Source of the DNA: Thermoanaerobacter wiegelii Rt8.B1
GTDB taxonomy: Bacteria; Bacillota; Thermoanaerobacteria; Thermoanaerobacterales; Thermoanaerobacteraceae
Direction: 5' to 3'
Length of the DNA stretch: 64,000 nt
NCBI RefSeq assembly: GCF_000147695.2
Contig: NC_015958.1
Span: 660,501-724,500, forward strand
Shown here: in pieces, positions 19,587 to 31,099 of the stretch
Layout of the letters: the number at the start of each line of letters is the position of its first letter
Numbering within the stretch: the first letter of the stretch is position 1
Translations under genes and position numbers: made by a program
The notes under the pieces: generated by a model
Seen by the model: the letters and a program-made list of their open reading frames with translations, nothing else
Told to the model about the DNA's origin: nothing
The model's database searches: none

Positions 19587-21230
19587 TAGGGATGTGCAAA
19601 ATTAAATAAAATAATCATAATCAAAAGCCAAAATATGTATGACATACAATATATAGTAATCAAGACTGACAATCAAACATAAAGGAAGTGGTAAGGGAAA
19701 AGAAAAGATAAAAAGAGGGCTAAAAAAGGGCATAAATATCCTGTAGGAGTCAAATGTTAAAAAATGGCATGAAATAGATTCAGTAAAAATTAGGCCGATT
19801 GCATCAAAGCAACAAGAGATCTAAACTCATCATATTTGCCCAACTTAATAGCTACAATAGCGACAGTAAGCAAAGTAATATGGCCAAAAGTATTAAGGTT
19901 GCTCACAGAATTAATATTTCTAACATAAGCCTTTTCAAAATCCAGAGCTTTAAAGCGGGAATTATATCTTTCTGATTCAATTCTCAATCTATAGACAGCC
20001 TTAAAATATAGGGAGTCTCTATTAATAGAGGACCTATAATCAGAAGATATAATAGCATACTTAGTACAGCCTCTATGCTTTTTGCCATTAAAATATTTAG
20101 GATGCTTTATAGGGCAGGCAGAATCATCTTTAGAATTACAGAACTTGCAAACAAATTTTTGCTTAATAAAACCATTAAAATACTGTTTGCCATCTTTAAG
20201 CATTTTAATACCCGCTTCACAAACCATATAACCATCATCAGTCAGAGGGGGATTTTTAGAATTACGCTTGTTAAGAGGGATAAAGCAATGACCGTGGAGA
20301 GTATCTCTAACATAATTATAGAGTTTCTTAACGTCATAACCTTTATCAGCGATAAAATTAGTACCAGTCAGTTTAAACCAATTATTAGTCTTTTCAAGTA
20401 AAGACAAAGCAACTTCAAAATCAGGGACATCAGCGGGAGTAGTAGTTTCAGCGATAGGTAAACCAGAGATAGCATCAACAATAATATGATTTTTATATCC
20501 CCAATAAAACTTATAACGTTTATTAGAAGAATCATTAGAAGCAGAATAAACGCCTAATTTACAATCCTTATCAGACTTAGGCTGATTATCTTTAGAGAAT
20601 TTATTTTTAGAAAAAGACTTAGGGTTATTTAACTTAGTGTTAGCTTTAATAGGAGTAGAATCCATGGAAATAAACTCACCAGAGATAATACCCATATTTT
20701 TGAGGATATTGACTTGATTTTGAAAGATAGTGGTTAAATAATCATGAGAGAAGTCATTAATAAAACGGCGAAAAGTCCAATAAGAAGGAAGAGGTTTAGA
20801 AATATCGAAGCCACAAAGATGAGCAATGATAAGATTATTGCGGAGATAATCTAAAAGGTCAGAAATTGTACCGAATCTTTCAGCTTTCATAACAATAAAA
20901 GCTCTAAAAAGTGCATGATGAGAATAACCCTTACGGCCAGGACTAGAGGAAGGGAATTCAGGTATTGAAGACAGGTCAAGATTTTCAAACATAGAAGAAT
21001 AGAAATCAATTTTAGACTGAGAGGTAAAGAGTTCAGGTATATTTAAAAGTAATTGAAGCTGGTACATGTAGGAATTCCTCCTCCTTAAAAAAATTTTTAT
21101 AGTGTATATATAATAATTCGACAAATGGGAGGGGAAATCCTACATAAAAGATAAAAAATTCAAGAGTGATAGAAAAAAAGCATGTCTATGAAATGGCTTA
21201 AATGAAGGCTTTTGAATTTTGCACAAGTCT
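19587..21230 (-). mobile_element. 1.64-kb insertion sequence (DUF772 + DDE transposase) inside tnpB
   Basis: The limits are set by a 10-bp direct duplication AATAACAAAA (19577-19586 and 21231-21240) and by the uninterrupted tnpB frame. The ends are related inverted repeats: TGTGCAAAATTAAA inside the left end and TGTGCAAAATTCAAA in the right end, each preceded by five or six less conserved bases. One transposase gene is on the minus strand. The long duplication and intact gene suggest a recent insertion. Confidence 0.88.
19790..21067 (-). CDS. IS transposase with DUF772 and DDE_Tnp_1 domains
   Basis: 425 residues from the ATG at 21067, preceded by GGAGGAGGAAT. The N-terminal DUF772-like domain includes SHHALFRAFIVMKAERFGTI (about 63-82). 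The DDE core has the first Asp in FISMDSTPIKANTK, a second in FIADKGYDVKKLYNY, and the Glu in YRLRIESERYNSRFK. The family is in the IS5/IS1182 range of DDE elements; the exact group is not assigned. It is intact and reads opposite to the interrupted tnpB. Confidence 0.85.
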   Translation of the reverse strand: MYQLQLLLNIPELFTSQSKIDFYSSMFENLDLSSIPEFPSSSPGRKGYSHHALFRAFIVMKAERFGTISDLLDYLRNNLIIAHLCGFDISKPLPSYWTFRRFINDFSHDYLTTIFQNQVNILKNMGIISGEFISMDSTPIKANTKLNNPKSFSKNKFSKDNQPKSDKDCKLGVYSASNDSSNKRYKFYWGYKNHIIVDAISGLPIAETTTPADVPDFEVALSLLEKTNNWFKLTGTNFIADKGYDVKKLYNYVRDTLHGHCFIPLNKRNSKNPPLTDDGYMVCEAGIKMLKDGKQYFNGFIKQKFVCKFCNSKDDSACPIKHPKYFNGKKHRGCTKYAIISSDYRSSINRDSLYFKAVYRLRIESERYNSRFKALDFEKAYVRNINSVSNLNTFGHITLLTVAIVAIKLGKYDEFRSLVALMQSA

Positions 21231-21989
21231 AATAACAAAAGACAAAGGAGTCATAGCAATAGATATAAATGCATATCCAGACAACATATCATGGACAGAA
21301 GTAGATGAAAAAGGGAAGCTAATAAGCTATGGCAGTATACCAATGCCAGAGCTTGCAACTGGAAATAAAGACAAAAAAGAATATTTCAGATGGCAGTATG
21401 CTCACAAGATAGTAAAAATAGCAAAAAAGAAAGGAAAAGCAATTGTAATTGAAGAATTAGAAATAAAAGAAAAAGGCAAAAGAGGAGACTTTTCAGGGAG
21501 AAAATCAAGGAGAATAAGGCATAGCTTTAGCTACAAATCACTTCTTTCAAAAATAAAAACAATAGCAAAAAGAGAAAAGATAGAAGTAATAGAAGTCAAT
21601 CCTTCTTATACCTCAATAATAGGCATGTTAAAATATGCACCACAGTATATGATAACAAAAGATATAGCAGCAGCCTATGTAATAGCAAGAAGGGGATTAA
21701 AACTGCAAGAAAAAATACCAGACAATTATATAAAGTTTCTCAACGCATTGACTGTAGAAGAATTAGAAGAATTAAAAGAGCACGTAAAGAAAACAGTCAG
21801 GAACAAGCATATAAAGAAAAAGCACATAAGGGAAATAAATAAAGCAATAGAATTTTTACAAAGCCTTGAGAGTGAGCCAGGAAGGGTGCTAGAACCTCTG
21901 GATGGAACAAGTTTTAGTGCCTATAATTTCTGGCGAGTTCTCAAGGTAGCGGTGGTAACGCCACTCTCCCCTGAGAAGGTACCAAGAGA

Positions 21990-22181
21990 CTTCTCTGCCC
22001 TGAAGGAATTACTAATTCAGGGCAAGTGGGGAGATCCGTAAAGGCGCAAGTTCCTGCTTCTTGGGGCAGGGGCTATGGCTTTCCCAAATACCGCCTGCTG
22101 GGGCTGGGAAAGCCTGAAAGGCGGACTACAAATACCCCAGCTATCTAAACTGTACATTTTTGTACAGTTTGGGTAACCAGG
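21990..22181 (+). ncRNA. Candidate TnpB guide RNA (reRNA/omegaRNA) scaffold
   Basis: The 3' end of tnpB and the right end of IS607 are GC-rich and highly structured. GCCCTGAA/TTCAGGGC is near 22000-22024. GGCTTTCCCA (22077-22086) pairs with TGGGAAAGCC (22105-22114), and its loop sequence CCGCCT (22091-22096) pairs with downstream AGGCGG (22119-22124), an H-type pseudoknot. GCTGGGG (22097-22103) can alternatively pair with CCCCAGC (22135-22141). A 9-bp hairpin at 22147-22170 is near the end. TnpB guide RNAs come from exactly this place, with the guide read from the flanking DNA (here from about 22182). Confidence 0.6.
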
Positions 22182-22189
22182 TAGTATTT

Positions 22190-22300
22190 ATGCCAGAAGA
22201 AAAAGGAGCAGGTTTTGTTGCAGGATGGTTTTGGATTTTCATAATAATAATTTTAATACTTCTATTTGTTCCAGGAATAATTATTTGGGAAAAAAATTAG
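22190..22300 (+). CDS. 36-aa hydrophobic protein, YjcZ-like, paralogue of 12528
   Basis: MPEEKGAGFVAGWFW opens the protein, followed by an Ile/Leu TM helix ending LLFVPG, very close to the 36-mer at 12528 (shared GAGF, GWFWI and LLFVPG). IS607 has inserted 8 nt before the start codon and moved the original GAAGGGAGG ribosome site nearly 4 kb away; only a weak CCAGG remains. Expression is therefore probably reduced. A hairpin at 22311 follows. Confidence 0.72.
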   Translation: MPEEKGAGFVAGWFWIFIIIILILLFVPGIIIWEKN

Positions 22301-22310
22301 ACAAAAAATA

Positions 22311-22340
22311 GGGGTGGTCTATAATAATAGACTAGCCCCT
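22311..22340 (+). terminator. Possible terminator after the small gene
   Basis: GGGGTGGTCTA pairs with TAGACTAGCCCC apart from a 2-nt internal mismatch. The following sequence TTACATATATTT is only moderately T-rich, so termination may be partial. Confidence 0.5.
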
Positions 22341-22382
22341 TACATATATTTAGTAAGAGATTAAAAATAGGGGGAATTTGTT

Positions 22383-23357
22383 TTGCAAAAGGAGATTTTA
22401 TTAAAAATACTTGCTGTAGAACTTTTGATAGTAGCATTTGTGAGATTTCAGGTAATGGGTATAGAAAAGGAAAGAGAAAAAGAAGAAGTTACAGAAGAAG
22501 ATAAAGATGAATTATCTTCACCGCAGGAAAATAAAAAAACTTCAATAGATGTGTACGAAGTGATAACAAAGGGAAAAGATTTTGTAGGTAGCATAAAGCC
22601 TTATCTAAACAAGAGAGACCAATATTATGTAGATATTTTCTCTAAAATAGCCGAAATAATTGAAATACAAAAAAAATTGATGAGCCTTTCAGAAGAAGAA
22701 ATTGAAATGGCAGAAAAAATAGAAGTAGATAAAATAGGAATTTTGAAAGCGATAAAACCCTACATAACGGAAGATAAAAAAATTGTGATAGATAAGTTTT
22801 TAAAATTTCATGAAGCGTTGAAGAATTTGCAAGAAAAAATGGAGAAATATTCAAAAGAAGAAGATAAAGACAATATTTTCGACAAAATAATTGATATTTA
22901 TGAGGCCCTAAGGCCTATAATTCCTGAAGAAAAGTTAGAAGAAACTGATAAGCTGGCAAAGAATATAAAATTGTTGGAAGTATTAAACAAAGCAGAGGGT
23001 ATTATGAACAGCATGAAAGAGGAGAAAAAACAATTACAATCTTCTACTAGGAGTATGGAGGAAGAAGAGCAAAAAGCAGAAGAAAATAAAGAGGAAATAG
23101 AAAGAATAGAAGATAAAGGGGAAATATCGAAAATAGAGGAAGGAGATAAAATTTTAGATACCAATAAAAAAGAAACAGAGGAACAATTAGAGAAAGAAGA
23201 AAACAATTCATTACCTCAAGGATTATCTGACCAGCAGGTAGCAATTATAGACAATCTAAAATCTATGTTGACAAAGGAACAGCAGCAGTATATGTATAAT
23301 ATGATTAATTATCTTAAACAACAAGGATTAGTTAAATCTGAAGGTAAAGGGGAATAA
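22383..23357 (+). CDS. Acidic coiled-coil protein with N-terminal TM anchor, unknown
   Basis: 324 residues from TTG 22383 (AGGGGGAA at 22369). Residues 5-23 (LLKILAVELLIVAFVRFQV) form one TM segment. The rest is Glu/Lys-rich and mostly helical, with related segments about residues 57-78 (VGSIKPYLNKRDQYYVDIF) and 117-140 (LKAIKPYITEDKKIVIDKF) that look like a short repeated unit: '(I/L)KPY/RP(Y/I)...', seen again at YEALRPIIPEEKLEETDKL. A low-complexity Glu stretch and a conserved-looking C-terminal QQQYMYNMINYLKQQGL follow. I recognise no family. The position after tiny sporulation-like proteins suggests a membrane-attached spore or envelope role. Confidence 0.65.
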   Translation: MQKEILLKILAVELLIVAFVRFQVMGIEKEREKEEVTEEDKDELSSPQENKKTSIDVYEVITKGKDFVGSIKPYLNKRDQYYVDIFSKIAEIIEIQKKLMSLSEEEIEMAEKIEVDKIGILKAIKPYITEDKKIVIDKFLKFHEALKNLQEKMEKYSKEEDKDNIFDKIIDIYEALRPIIPEEKLEETDKLAKNIKLLEVLNKAEGIMNSMKEEKKQLQSSTRSMEEEEQKAEENKEEIERIEDKGEISKIEEGDKILDTNKKETEEQLEKEENNSLPQGLSDQQVAIIDNLKSMLTKEQQQYMYNMINYLKQQGLVKSEGKGE

Positions 23358-23498
23358 ATATTTTCCCTGTATTTTTTATTTTTAAATACAAAATACAGAA
23401 ACATAGTCTAAATCGATAAATAATGGCATAAAATCATAATATTTGGGCAAAATCATAAATAATCAGATTATATGGCCTAAAATTGGCTATAATAAGGT

Positions 23499-23527
23499 TT
23501 GATATGTTTTACCACTTAAATTAATAT
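23499..23527 (+). promoter_or_regulatory. groESL promoter
   Basis: TTGATA (23499-23504), a 17-bp spacer and TAATAT (23522-23527) lie just upstream of CIRCE. Confidence 0.75.
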
Positions 23528-23538
23528 AGAGATTGGGA

Positions 23539-23565
23539 TTAGCACTCACATAAGTTGAGTGCTAA
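23539..23565 (+). promoter_or_regulatory. CIRCE operator (HrcA site)
   Basis: TTAGCACTC, a 9-bp spacer and GAGTGCTAA form the exact CIRCE inverted repeat. HrcA bound here represses groESL until heat shock. It lies in the transcribed leader, 27 bp before the groS start. Confidence 0.97.
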
Positions 23566-23591
23566 CAAATGAAGGAGGAGGGATAAAGAGT

Positions 23592-23876
23592 ATGAGATTA
23601 AAACCGCTCGGAGACAGAGTTGTGGTCAAAGTAATCCAGGCAGAAGAAGTTACAAAAGGTGGAGTCATTCTACCTGGTACAGCAAAAGAAAAACCACAAC
23701 AAGGTGAAGTAGTTGCAGTAGGAACAGGGGAATACATAGACGGCAAAAAGGTAGAATTAGAAGTTAAAGTCGGTGATAGAGTAATCTTCTCCAAGTATGC
23801 TGGGACAGAAGTTAAATTAGATGGTGAAGAATATTTACTTTTAAGAGAAAGCGATATTCTAGCAATTATCGAATAA
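23592..23876 (+). CDS. groS: Co-chaperonin GroES
   Basis: 94 residues from ATG 23592, with GAAGGAGGAGGG upstream; an upstream in-frame TTG at 23559 lies in CIRCE and is not used. The Hsp10 pattern is clear: [19 protein letters not shown], the mobile loop [21 protein letters not shown] and a terminal [13 protein letters not shown]. It forms the heptameric lid for GroEL in the cytosol. groL follows 14 bp downstream, under HrcA/CIRCE control. Confidence 0.98.
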   Translation: MRLKPLGDRVVVKVIQAEEVTKGGVILPGTAKEKPQQGEVVAVGTGEYIDGKKVELEVKVGDRVIFSKYAGTEVKLDGEEYLLLRESDILAIIE

Positions 23877-23884
23877 GGAGGTAG

Positions 23885-25516
<1,632 letters not shown>

Positions 25517-25518
25517 TC

Positions 25519-25551
25519 AAAAAAGGCTGAGTTGAGGCTCAGCCTTTTTTA
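25519..25551 (+). terminator. Terminator after groESL
   Basis: AAAAAAGGCTGA pairs with TCAGCCTTTTTT around a 9-nt loop. Confidence 0.92.
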
Positions 25552-25563
25552 AGCTTTTTAAAC

Positions 25564-25592
25564 TTGACACTTTTGCGATTGTCTGATAAAAT
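25564..25592 (+). promoter_or_regulatory. Promoter of tRNA-Arg
   Basis: TTGACA (25564-25569), 17 bp and TAAAAT (25587-25592) lie 20 bp before the tRNA: a strong stable-RNA promoter. Confidence 0.82.
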
Positions 25593-25611
25593 ACTTTTGT
25601 AATAATATTAA

Positions 25612-25688
25612 GCGCCCGTAGCTCAGCAGGATAGAGCAGCAGTTTCCTAAACTGCGTGCCGGAGGTTCGAGTCCTCTCGGGCGCACCA
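25612..25688 (+). tRNA. tRNA-Arg (anticodon CCT)
   Basis: 77 nt with encoded CCA. The acceptor stem is GCGCCCG/CGGGCGC. The D arm contains AGCTC...GAGC. The anticodon stem GCAGT/ACTGC holds loop TTCCTAA with anticodon CCT (reads AGG), and the T arm has GGTTCGAGTCC. It stands alone between its own promoter and terminator. Confidence 0.96.
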
Positions 25689-25711
25689 TTACCATAGAAA
25701 TTAGTAATATC

Positions 25712-25750
25712 AAGGATTCTAACTATCTTATAGTTAGAATCCTTTTTTAC
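25712..25750 (+). terminator. Terminator of tRNA-Arg; insertion site of intron copy 2
   Basis: A 13-14 bp stem (AAGGATTCTAACTA / TAGTTAGAATCCTT) with a 5-nt loop is followed by TTTTAC and directly by the intron 5' end. Confidence 0.9.
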
Positions 25751-27662
25751 GTGCGCCCGGCATGGGCGATAACTAGGCGGTGAAAGTCCGCTGTGGGCTT
25801 GGTAGTGGGAACCACTAGCCAAGAGCAAGGGTGTCCATCGTGAGGTGGAATCTGAAGGAAGCTTAAGGCAAAATCTCGGTCTGATGAACAAGAACCAGAT
25901 AAGAGGCTGAATTGGGATGGATGAGTTTGCGTAACAAAACGAAGTCCAACACTACCCGAATCCCATACAGTAAATCTGGCAGATATATGAGATGAAAGTT
26001 ATCGTTCTTACCCGGGGAGGTCTCAAGGATAAGTCATGGAAGTAAAATCTGAAGTGACAACCCATGCAGTGATGTATGGCTGAACCTTGAGAAGTCAGCA
26101 GAGGTCATAGTACTTATCTAGACATGAATAGATAAGGAAGGACCGAACGTTAGGAGGTTTTGGAAATCTTATGGACTCGAAAGATATGCGAAGACTGCAG
26201 ACAACTCAACAAAGAGGCTATCCGTTGAATAGAGAAATGGAATTTCAAAAGACAACGGAAGTGCATAGTATATCATCGGCGTCGGAAGATGGAAGAAACG
26301 AAGTACAAAGATATACCGGCAAGATGCTTGAAATGATAGTAGAACGAGGGAACATGGAAGCAGCATACAAGCGCGTTGTTGCAAATAAAGGAAGCCATGG
26401 AGTCGATGGGATGGGAGTAGATGAACTTCTACCGTATCTCAAAGAAAACTGGGCAACCATAAAACAACAACTGCTGGAGGGGAAATACAAACCACAACCA
26501 GTGCGAAGAGTAGAAATTCCCAAACCTGATGGAGGAAAAAGACTACTAGGAATACCTACAGTACTAGACAGACTAATACAACAAGCAATAGCCCAAATAC
26601 TAAATAAAGTCTACAACCATACATTTTCTGATAGCAGTTATGGATTCAGACCAGGACGCAGTGCAAAAGACGCAATAAAAGCCGCAGAAGCATACATAAA
26701 TGAAGGATACACATGGGTTGTAGATATGGACTTAGAAAAGTTCTTTGACAGAGTAAACCACGACATAATAATGTCCAAACTAGAAAAGCGGATAGGAGAT
26801 AAAAGGGTACTAAAGTTAATACGAAGATACCTAGAATCAGGAGTAATGATAAACGGAATCAAAGTATCAACAGAAGAAGGGACACCCCAAGGAGGGCCAT
26901 TAAGTCCCCTATTAGCAAACATAATGTTGGACGAACTAGACAAAGAACTTGAGAAACGAGGGCATAAATTCTGCCGATATGCAGATGACTGCAACATATA
27001 TGTAAAAAGCAGGTCTGCAGGAAACAGAGTAATGAAGAGCATAAAGAAATTCATAGAAAGCAAATTAAAACTAAAAGTCAACGAAGCAAAAAGTGCTGTA
27101 GATAGACCATGGAGAAGAAAATTTCTTGGATTTTCATTCTATACAAAAGAAAACGAAGTAAGAATAAGAATCCATGAAAAATCCATCAAAAGGTTTAAGG
27201 AAAAAGTAAGAGAAATAACCAATCGGAACAAGGGAATAAGCATGGAAAACAGAATAAAAAGACTAAATCAAATAACAACAGGATGGGTCAACTATTTTGG
27301 ATTAGCAGACGCGAAAAGCATAATGAAAACCCTTGACGAATGGATAAGGCGAAGACTAAGGGCATGTATATGGAAACAATGGAAGAAGATAAAAACGAAG
27401 CATGATAACTTAGTAAAACTAGGAGTAGAAGAACAAAAAGCCTGGGAATACGCCAATACAAGGAAAGGCTACTGGAGAATATCCAATAGCCCAATCCTAA
27501 ATAAGACTCTTACAAATAAATACTTTGAAAGCATAGGTTATAAGAGTTTATCCCAAAGATATCTAATTGTACACAATTCCTAATGAACCGCCGTATACCG
27601 AACGGTACGTACGGTGGTGTGAGAGGACGCTGAATAAAATAATTATTCAGCTCCTACTCGAT
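25751..27662 (+). mobile_element. Group IIC intron copy 2 (intact)
   Basis: 1912 bp from GTGCG to CTACTCGAT. The 5' ribozyme region is about 410 nt, followed by one maturase ORF and domains V-VI (27585-27662). The domain V strand CCGCCG carries the CGC triad typical of class C. The intron starts immediately past a terminator hairpin, the class C target rule. It is nearly identical to copy 1 outside that copy's transposon, and probably the active source. Confidence 0.95.
26171..27583 (+). CDS. ltrA: Group IIC intron reverse transcriptase/maturase
   Basis: 470 residues. RT domains 0-7 cover about 30-330, with GFRPGRSAKDAI, VVDMDLEKFFDRVNHD, GTPQGGPLSPLLANIMLDELD and the YADD active site (FCRYADDCNIYVK). 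Domain X (about 360-440) has the GIIM-type region LNQITTGWVNYFGLADAK. There is no HNH endonuclease domain, as expected for class C. The protein helps the intron splice and copies it into new terminator sites. A GGAGG lies about 14 nt before the ATG. It is full length, in contrast to the split and deleted genes in copies 1 and 3. Confidence 0.96.
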   Translation: MDSKDMRRLQTTQQRGYPLNREMEFQKTTEVHSISSASEDGRNEVQRYTGKMLEMIVERGNMEAAYKRVVANKGSHGVDGMGVDELLPYLKENWATIKQQLLEGKYKPQPVRRVEIPKPDGGKRLLGIPTVLDRLIQQAIAQILNKVYNHTFSDSSYGFRPGRSAKDAIKAAEAYINEGYTWVVDMDLEKFFDRVNHDIIMSKLEKRIGDKRVLKLIRRYLESGVMINGIKVSTEEGTPQGGPLSPLLANIMLDELDKELEKRGHKFCRYADDCNIYVKSRSAGNRVMKSIKKFIESKLKLKVNEAKSAVDRPWRRKFLGFSFYTKENEVRIRIHEKSIKRFKEKVREITNRNKGISMENRIKRLNQITTGWVNYFGLADAKSIMKTLDEWIRRRLRACIWKQWKKIKTKHDNLVKLGVEEQKAWEYANTRKGYWRISNSPILNKTLTNKYFESIGYKSLSQRYLIVHNS

Positions 27663-27700
27663 TTTATATGAAAAGTTAGTTTTTTGCTGTTTTTGTGCTG

Positions 27701-27729
27701 TTGACAGAGACATGTAAATTTGATATATT
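27701..27729 (+). promoter_or_regulatory. Promoter of guaBA
   Basis: TTGACA (27701-27706), 17 bp and TATATT (27724-27729) lie about 40 bp before the riboswitch. Confidence 0.8.
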
Positions 27730-27769
27730 GAATAATAAATTATTTAGACAAATTAATAACTTTTTAAGA

Positions 27770-27895
27770 AAGTCCATATAATCCTGTGGATATGGCACGG
27801 GAGTTTCTACAAAGCAGCCGTAAACTGCTTTACTATGGGCGGAATTTGCCATTTGTTTTGGCCTGAGGAAATTCTGCCCTCAGGCCTTTAATTTA
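27770..27895 (+). promoter_or_regulatory. Guanine riboswitch with terminator, upstream of guaB
   Basis: The purine aptamer at 27770-27842 has P1 GTCCAT/ATGGGC, the conserved ATATAATCC, GATATGGC, GTTTCTAC and CCGTAAA segments, and ACTAT with a C at the ligand-reading position, so it is guanine type. The terminator stem is GGCCTGAGG (27860-27868)/CCTCAGGCC (27878-27886) plus T's. The P1 3' strand and what follows (GGGCGGAATTT, 27837-27847) can instead pair with AAATTCTGCCC (27869-27879), an antiterminator. Guanine should therefore switch guaBA off. Confidence 0.93.
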
Positions 27896-27993
27896 TTCAA
27901 GTGTATAAACTGTAAAGTTTTGAAGTAATCTAATTATTTAGCAAAGATTTTATTTGCTAAGTGTGTTATAATAATACTAAAAGGGAGATGTAA

Positions 27994-29451
<1,458 letters not shown>

Positions 29452-29466
29452 AAGAGGAGGATTTTA

Positions 29467-31005
29467 ATGGGGATTAAACGTGAAGTAGTGCTTATTTTAG
29501 ATTTTGGAGGGCAGTATACCCAATTAATTGCCAGAAGAATAAGAGAAGCAAATGTCTTTTGTGAAATTGTTCCTTACAATATTTCTCCAGAGGAAATACG
29601 AAAAAAAGAGCCAAAGGGAATTGTGCTTTCTGGAGGGCCAGCCAGTGTCTACGTACAAAATGCTCCTAAGTGTGATAAAGAAATTTTTGAATTGGGCTAT
29701 CCTGTATTAGGGATATGTTATGGCGCACAGCTTATGACAGAGCTTTTAGGTGGAAAAGTGGCTCCAGCCCCTGTAAAGGAATATGGCAAGACAGAAATTG
29801 TATTAAACAATACTATTCCTTTGTTTAAAGGCATAGAAAGAGACACTATTGTTTGGATGAGCCATACTGATCAAATAGAACTTCCTCCTCCAGATTTTAA
29901 GGTAGTAGCTTCTACTGACAATTGCCCTATCGCAGCGATTGCGAATGTAGAGAAAAAGTTGTATGCGGTTCAATTCCACCCTGAAGTTTCACACACTCAT
30001 AGAGGGACAGAGATTATAAGAAATTTCCTCTTTGAAGTATGTGATTGCGCGGCAGATTGGACAATGGATTCTTTGATTGAGCAGACAGTAAAGGAAATAA
30101 AAGCGAAAGTGGGAAAACACAAAGCTGTATGTGCTCTGTCTGGTGGTGTAGATTCTTCAGTTGCTGCTGTTTTAGTAGACAGAGCCATTCACGACCAATT
30201 GGTGTGCATTTTTGTTGATACAGGGCTTTTAAGGAAAAATGAAGGAGATATGGTTATTGAAACCTTTAGAAAAAATTATGACATGAACATAATCCGGGTA
30301 GATGCAAGGGATAGATTTTTGTCCCGCCTTAAAGGAGTTACGGATCCAGAAGAAAAGAGAAAAATTATTGGTAATGTTTTTATAGAAGTTTTTAAAGAAG
30401 AGGCTTTAAAGATAGGAGATGTGAAATTTTTGGTGCAAGGTACTTTGTATCCTGATGTAATAGAAAGTGGCAATGGCGTGTCTTCTACTATTAAAAGTCA
30501 CCACAATGTTGGAGGTTTGCCTGAAGATATAGGTTTTGAACTTATTGAACCTTTGAGGATGCTCTTTAAAGATGAAGTAAGGCAAGTAGGAAAAGAATTA
30601 GGAATCCCTGAGGAGATATTATATAGGCAGCCTTTCCCTGGACCAGGCCTTGCAGTCAGAATTCTTGGAGAAGTTACAGAAGAAAAGTTAGAAATTTTGA
30701 GACAAGCTGACAGCATAGTTTTAAGGGAAATGAAAAAGTTTGGCTGGTACAATAAAGTATGGCAATCTTTTGCGATTTTGCCTGGCATAAAAAGTGTTGG
30801 AGTTATGGGGGATGAAAGGACTTACGCCTATGCGATAGTTTTGAGAGTAGTAGATAGCTACGACGGGATGACGGCGGATTGGACAAAGCTTCCTTATGAA
30901 ATTTTGGAGAGCATATCTACAAGCATTACTAATGAAGTGCCAGGAGTAAACAGAGTGCTTTACGATATTACTTCGAAACCACCAGCTACCATAGAGTGGG
31001 AATAA
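29467..31005 (+). CDS. guaA: GMP synthase (glutamine-hydrolysing)
   Basis: 512 residues. The class I glutamine amidotransferase domain (1-190) has Cys84 in GICYGAQ and the His/Glu pair in [11 protein letters not shown]. The ATP pyrophosphatase domain has the P-loop [12 protein letters not shown] (about 223). The C-terminal dimerisation domain carries [17 protein letters not shown]. It converts XMP to GMP in the cytosol. Co-transcribed with guaB; AAGAGGAGG upstream. Confidence 0.97.
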   Translation: MGIKREVVLILDFGGQYTQLIARRIREANVFCEIVPYNISPEEIRKKEPKGIVLSGGPASVYVQNAPKCDKEIFELGYPVLGICYGAQLMTELLGGKVAPAPVKEYGKTEIVLNNTIPLFKGIERDTIVWMSHTDQIELPPPDFKVVASTDNCPIAAIANVEKKLYAVQFHPEVSHTHRGTEIIRNFLFEVCDCAADWTMDSLIEQTVKEIKAKVGKHKAVCALSGGVDSSVAAVLVDRAIHDQLVCIFVDTGLLRKNEGDMVIETFRKNYDMNIIRVDARDRFLSRLKGVTDPEEKRKIIGNVFIEVFKEEALKIGDVKFLVQGTLYPDVIESGNGVSSTIKSHHNVGGLPEDIGFELIEPLRMLFKDEVRQVGKELGIPEEILYRQPFPGPGLAVRILGEVTEEKLEILRQADSIVLREMKKFGWYNKVWQSFAILPGIKSVGVMGDERTYAYAIVLRVVDSYDGMTADWTKLPYEILESISTSITNEVPGVNRVLYDITSKPPATIEWE

Positions 31006-31053
31006 AAATCCGAACATTAATTTAATTTTTTATAAAAAAATTCACAAATGAGG

Positions 31054-31082
31054 TTGACTAATATCAAAAAAGTTGATAAGAT
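31054..31082 (+). promoter_or_regulatory. Promoter of permease/pur operon
   Basis: TTGACT (31054-31059), 17 bp and TAAGAT (31077-31082), about 25 bp before the tandem riboswitch. Confidence 0.7.
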
Positions 31083-31099
31083 ATAAGTGGGACAATTGA

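Larger units (their letters stand above)
18939..22041 (+). pseudogene. tnpB: TnpB-type RNA-guided nuclease gene, split by an IS
   Basis: The N-terminal half (18939-19586, GTG start) ends at EIKITK, and the C-terminal half resumes at 21241 with DKGVIAID after a 10-bp target duplication. The joined frame has no other lesion and encodes 482 residues. RuvC motifs are visible: Asp in GVIAIDINAYPDN, Glu in IVIEELEIKE, Asp in MITKDIAAAYVIARRG. The CxxC zinc ribbon of ordinary TnpB is missing: NPSYTS leads directly to the last motif. This is the 'TnpB-related' type. Loss of the nested IS would restore the gene. Confidence 0.88.
18320..22181 (+). mobile_element. IS607-family element, itself interrupted by another IS
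   Basis: It contains a serine-recombinase tnpA (decayed) and tnpB. The limits are inferred from the host. Joining the left flank ...TTGAAGGGAGG (ending 18319) to the right flank TAGTATTTATG (from 22182) rebuilds a proper ribosome site and start. The result aligns with the paralogue at 12528 (TTGAAAGGAGG then ATATTTATG). IS607 elements insert between G residues without target duplication, which fits. Removing the nested IS and its duplication leaves about 2.2 kb, normal for the family. Confidence 0.85.

Noticed and set aside
19742-21148. TGTAGGA...TCCTACA as the ends of the IS inside tnpB
   Set aside because: They match over only 7 bp and lie inside the limits shown by the 10-bp duplication and the restored tnpB frame.
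25517-25891. 124-aa minus-strand ORF containing PERTRTSGTQFRKLLLYPAE
   Set aside because: This is the well-known false ORF antisense to a tRNA gene: it runs across tRNA-Arg, its terminator and the intron end.
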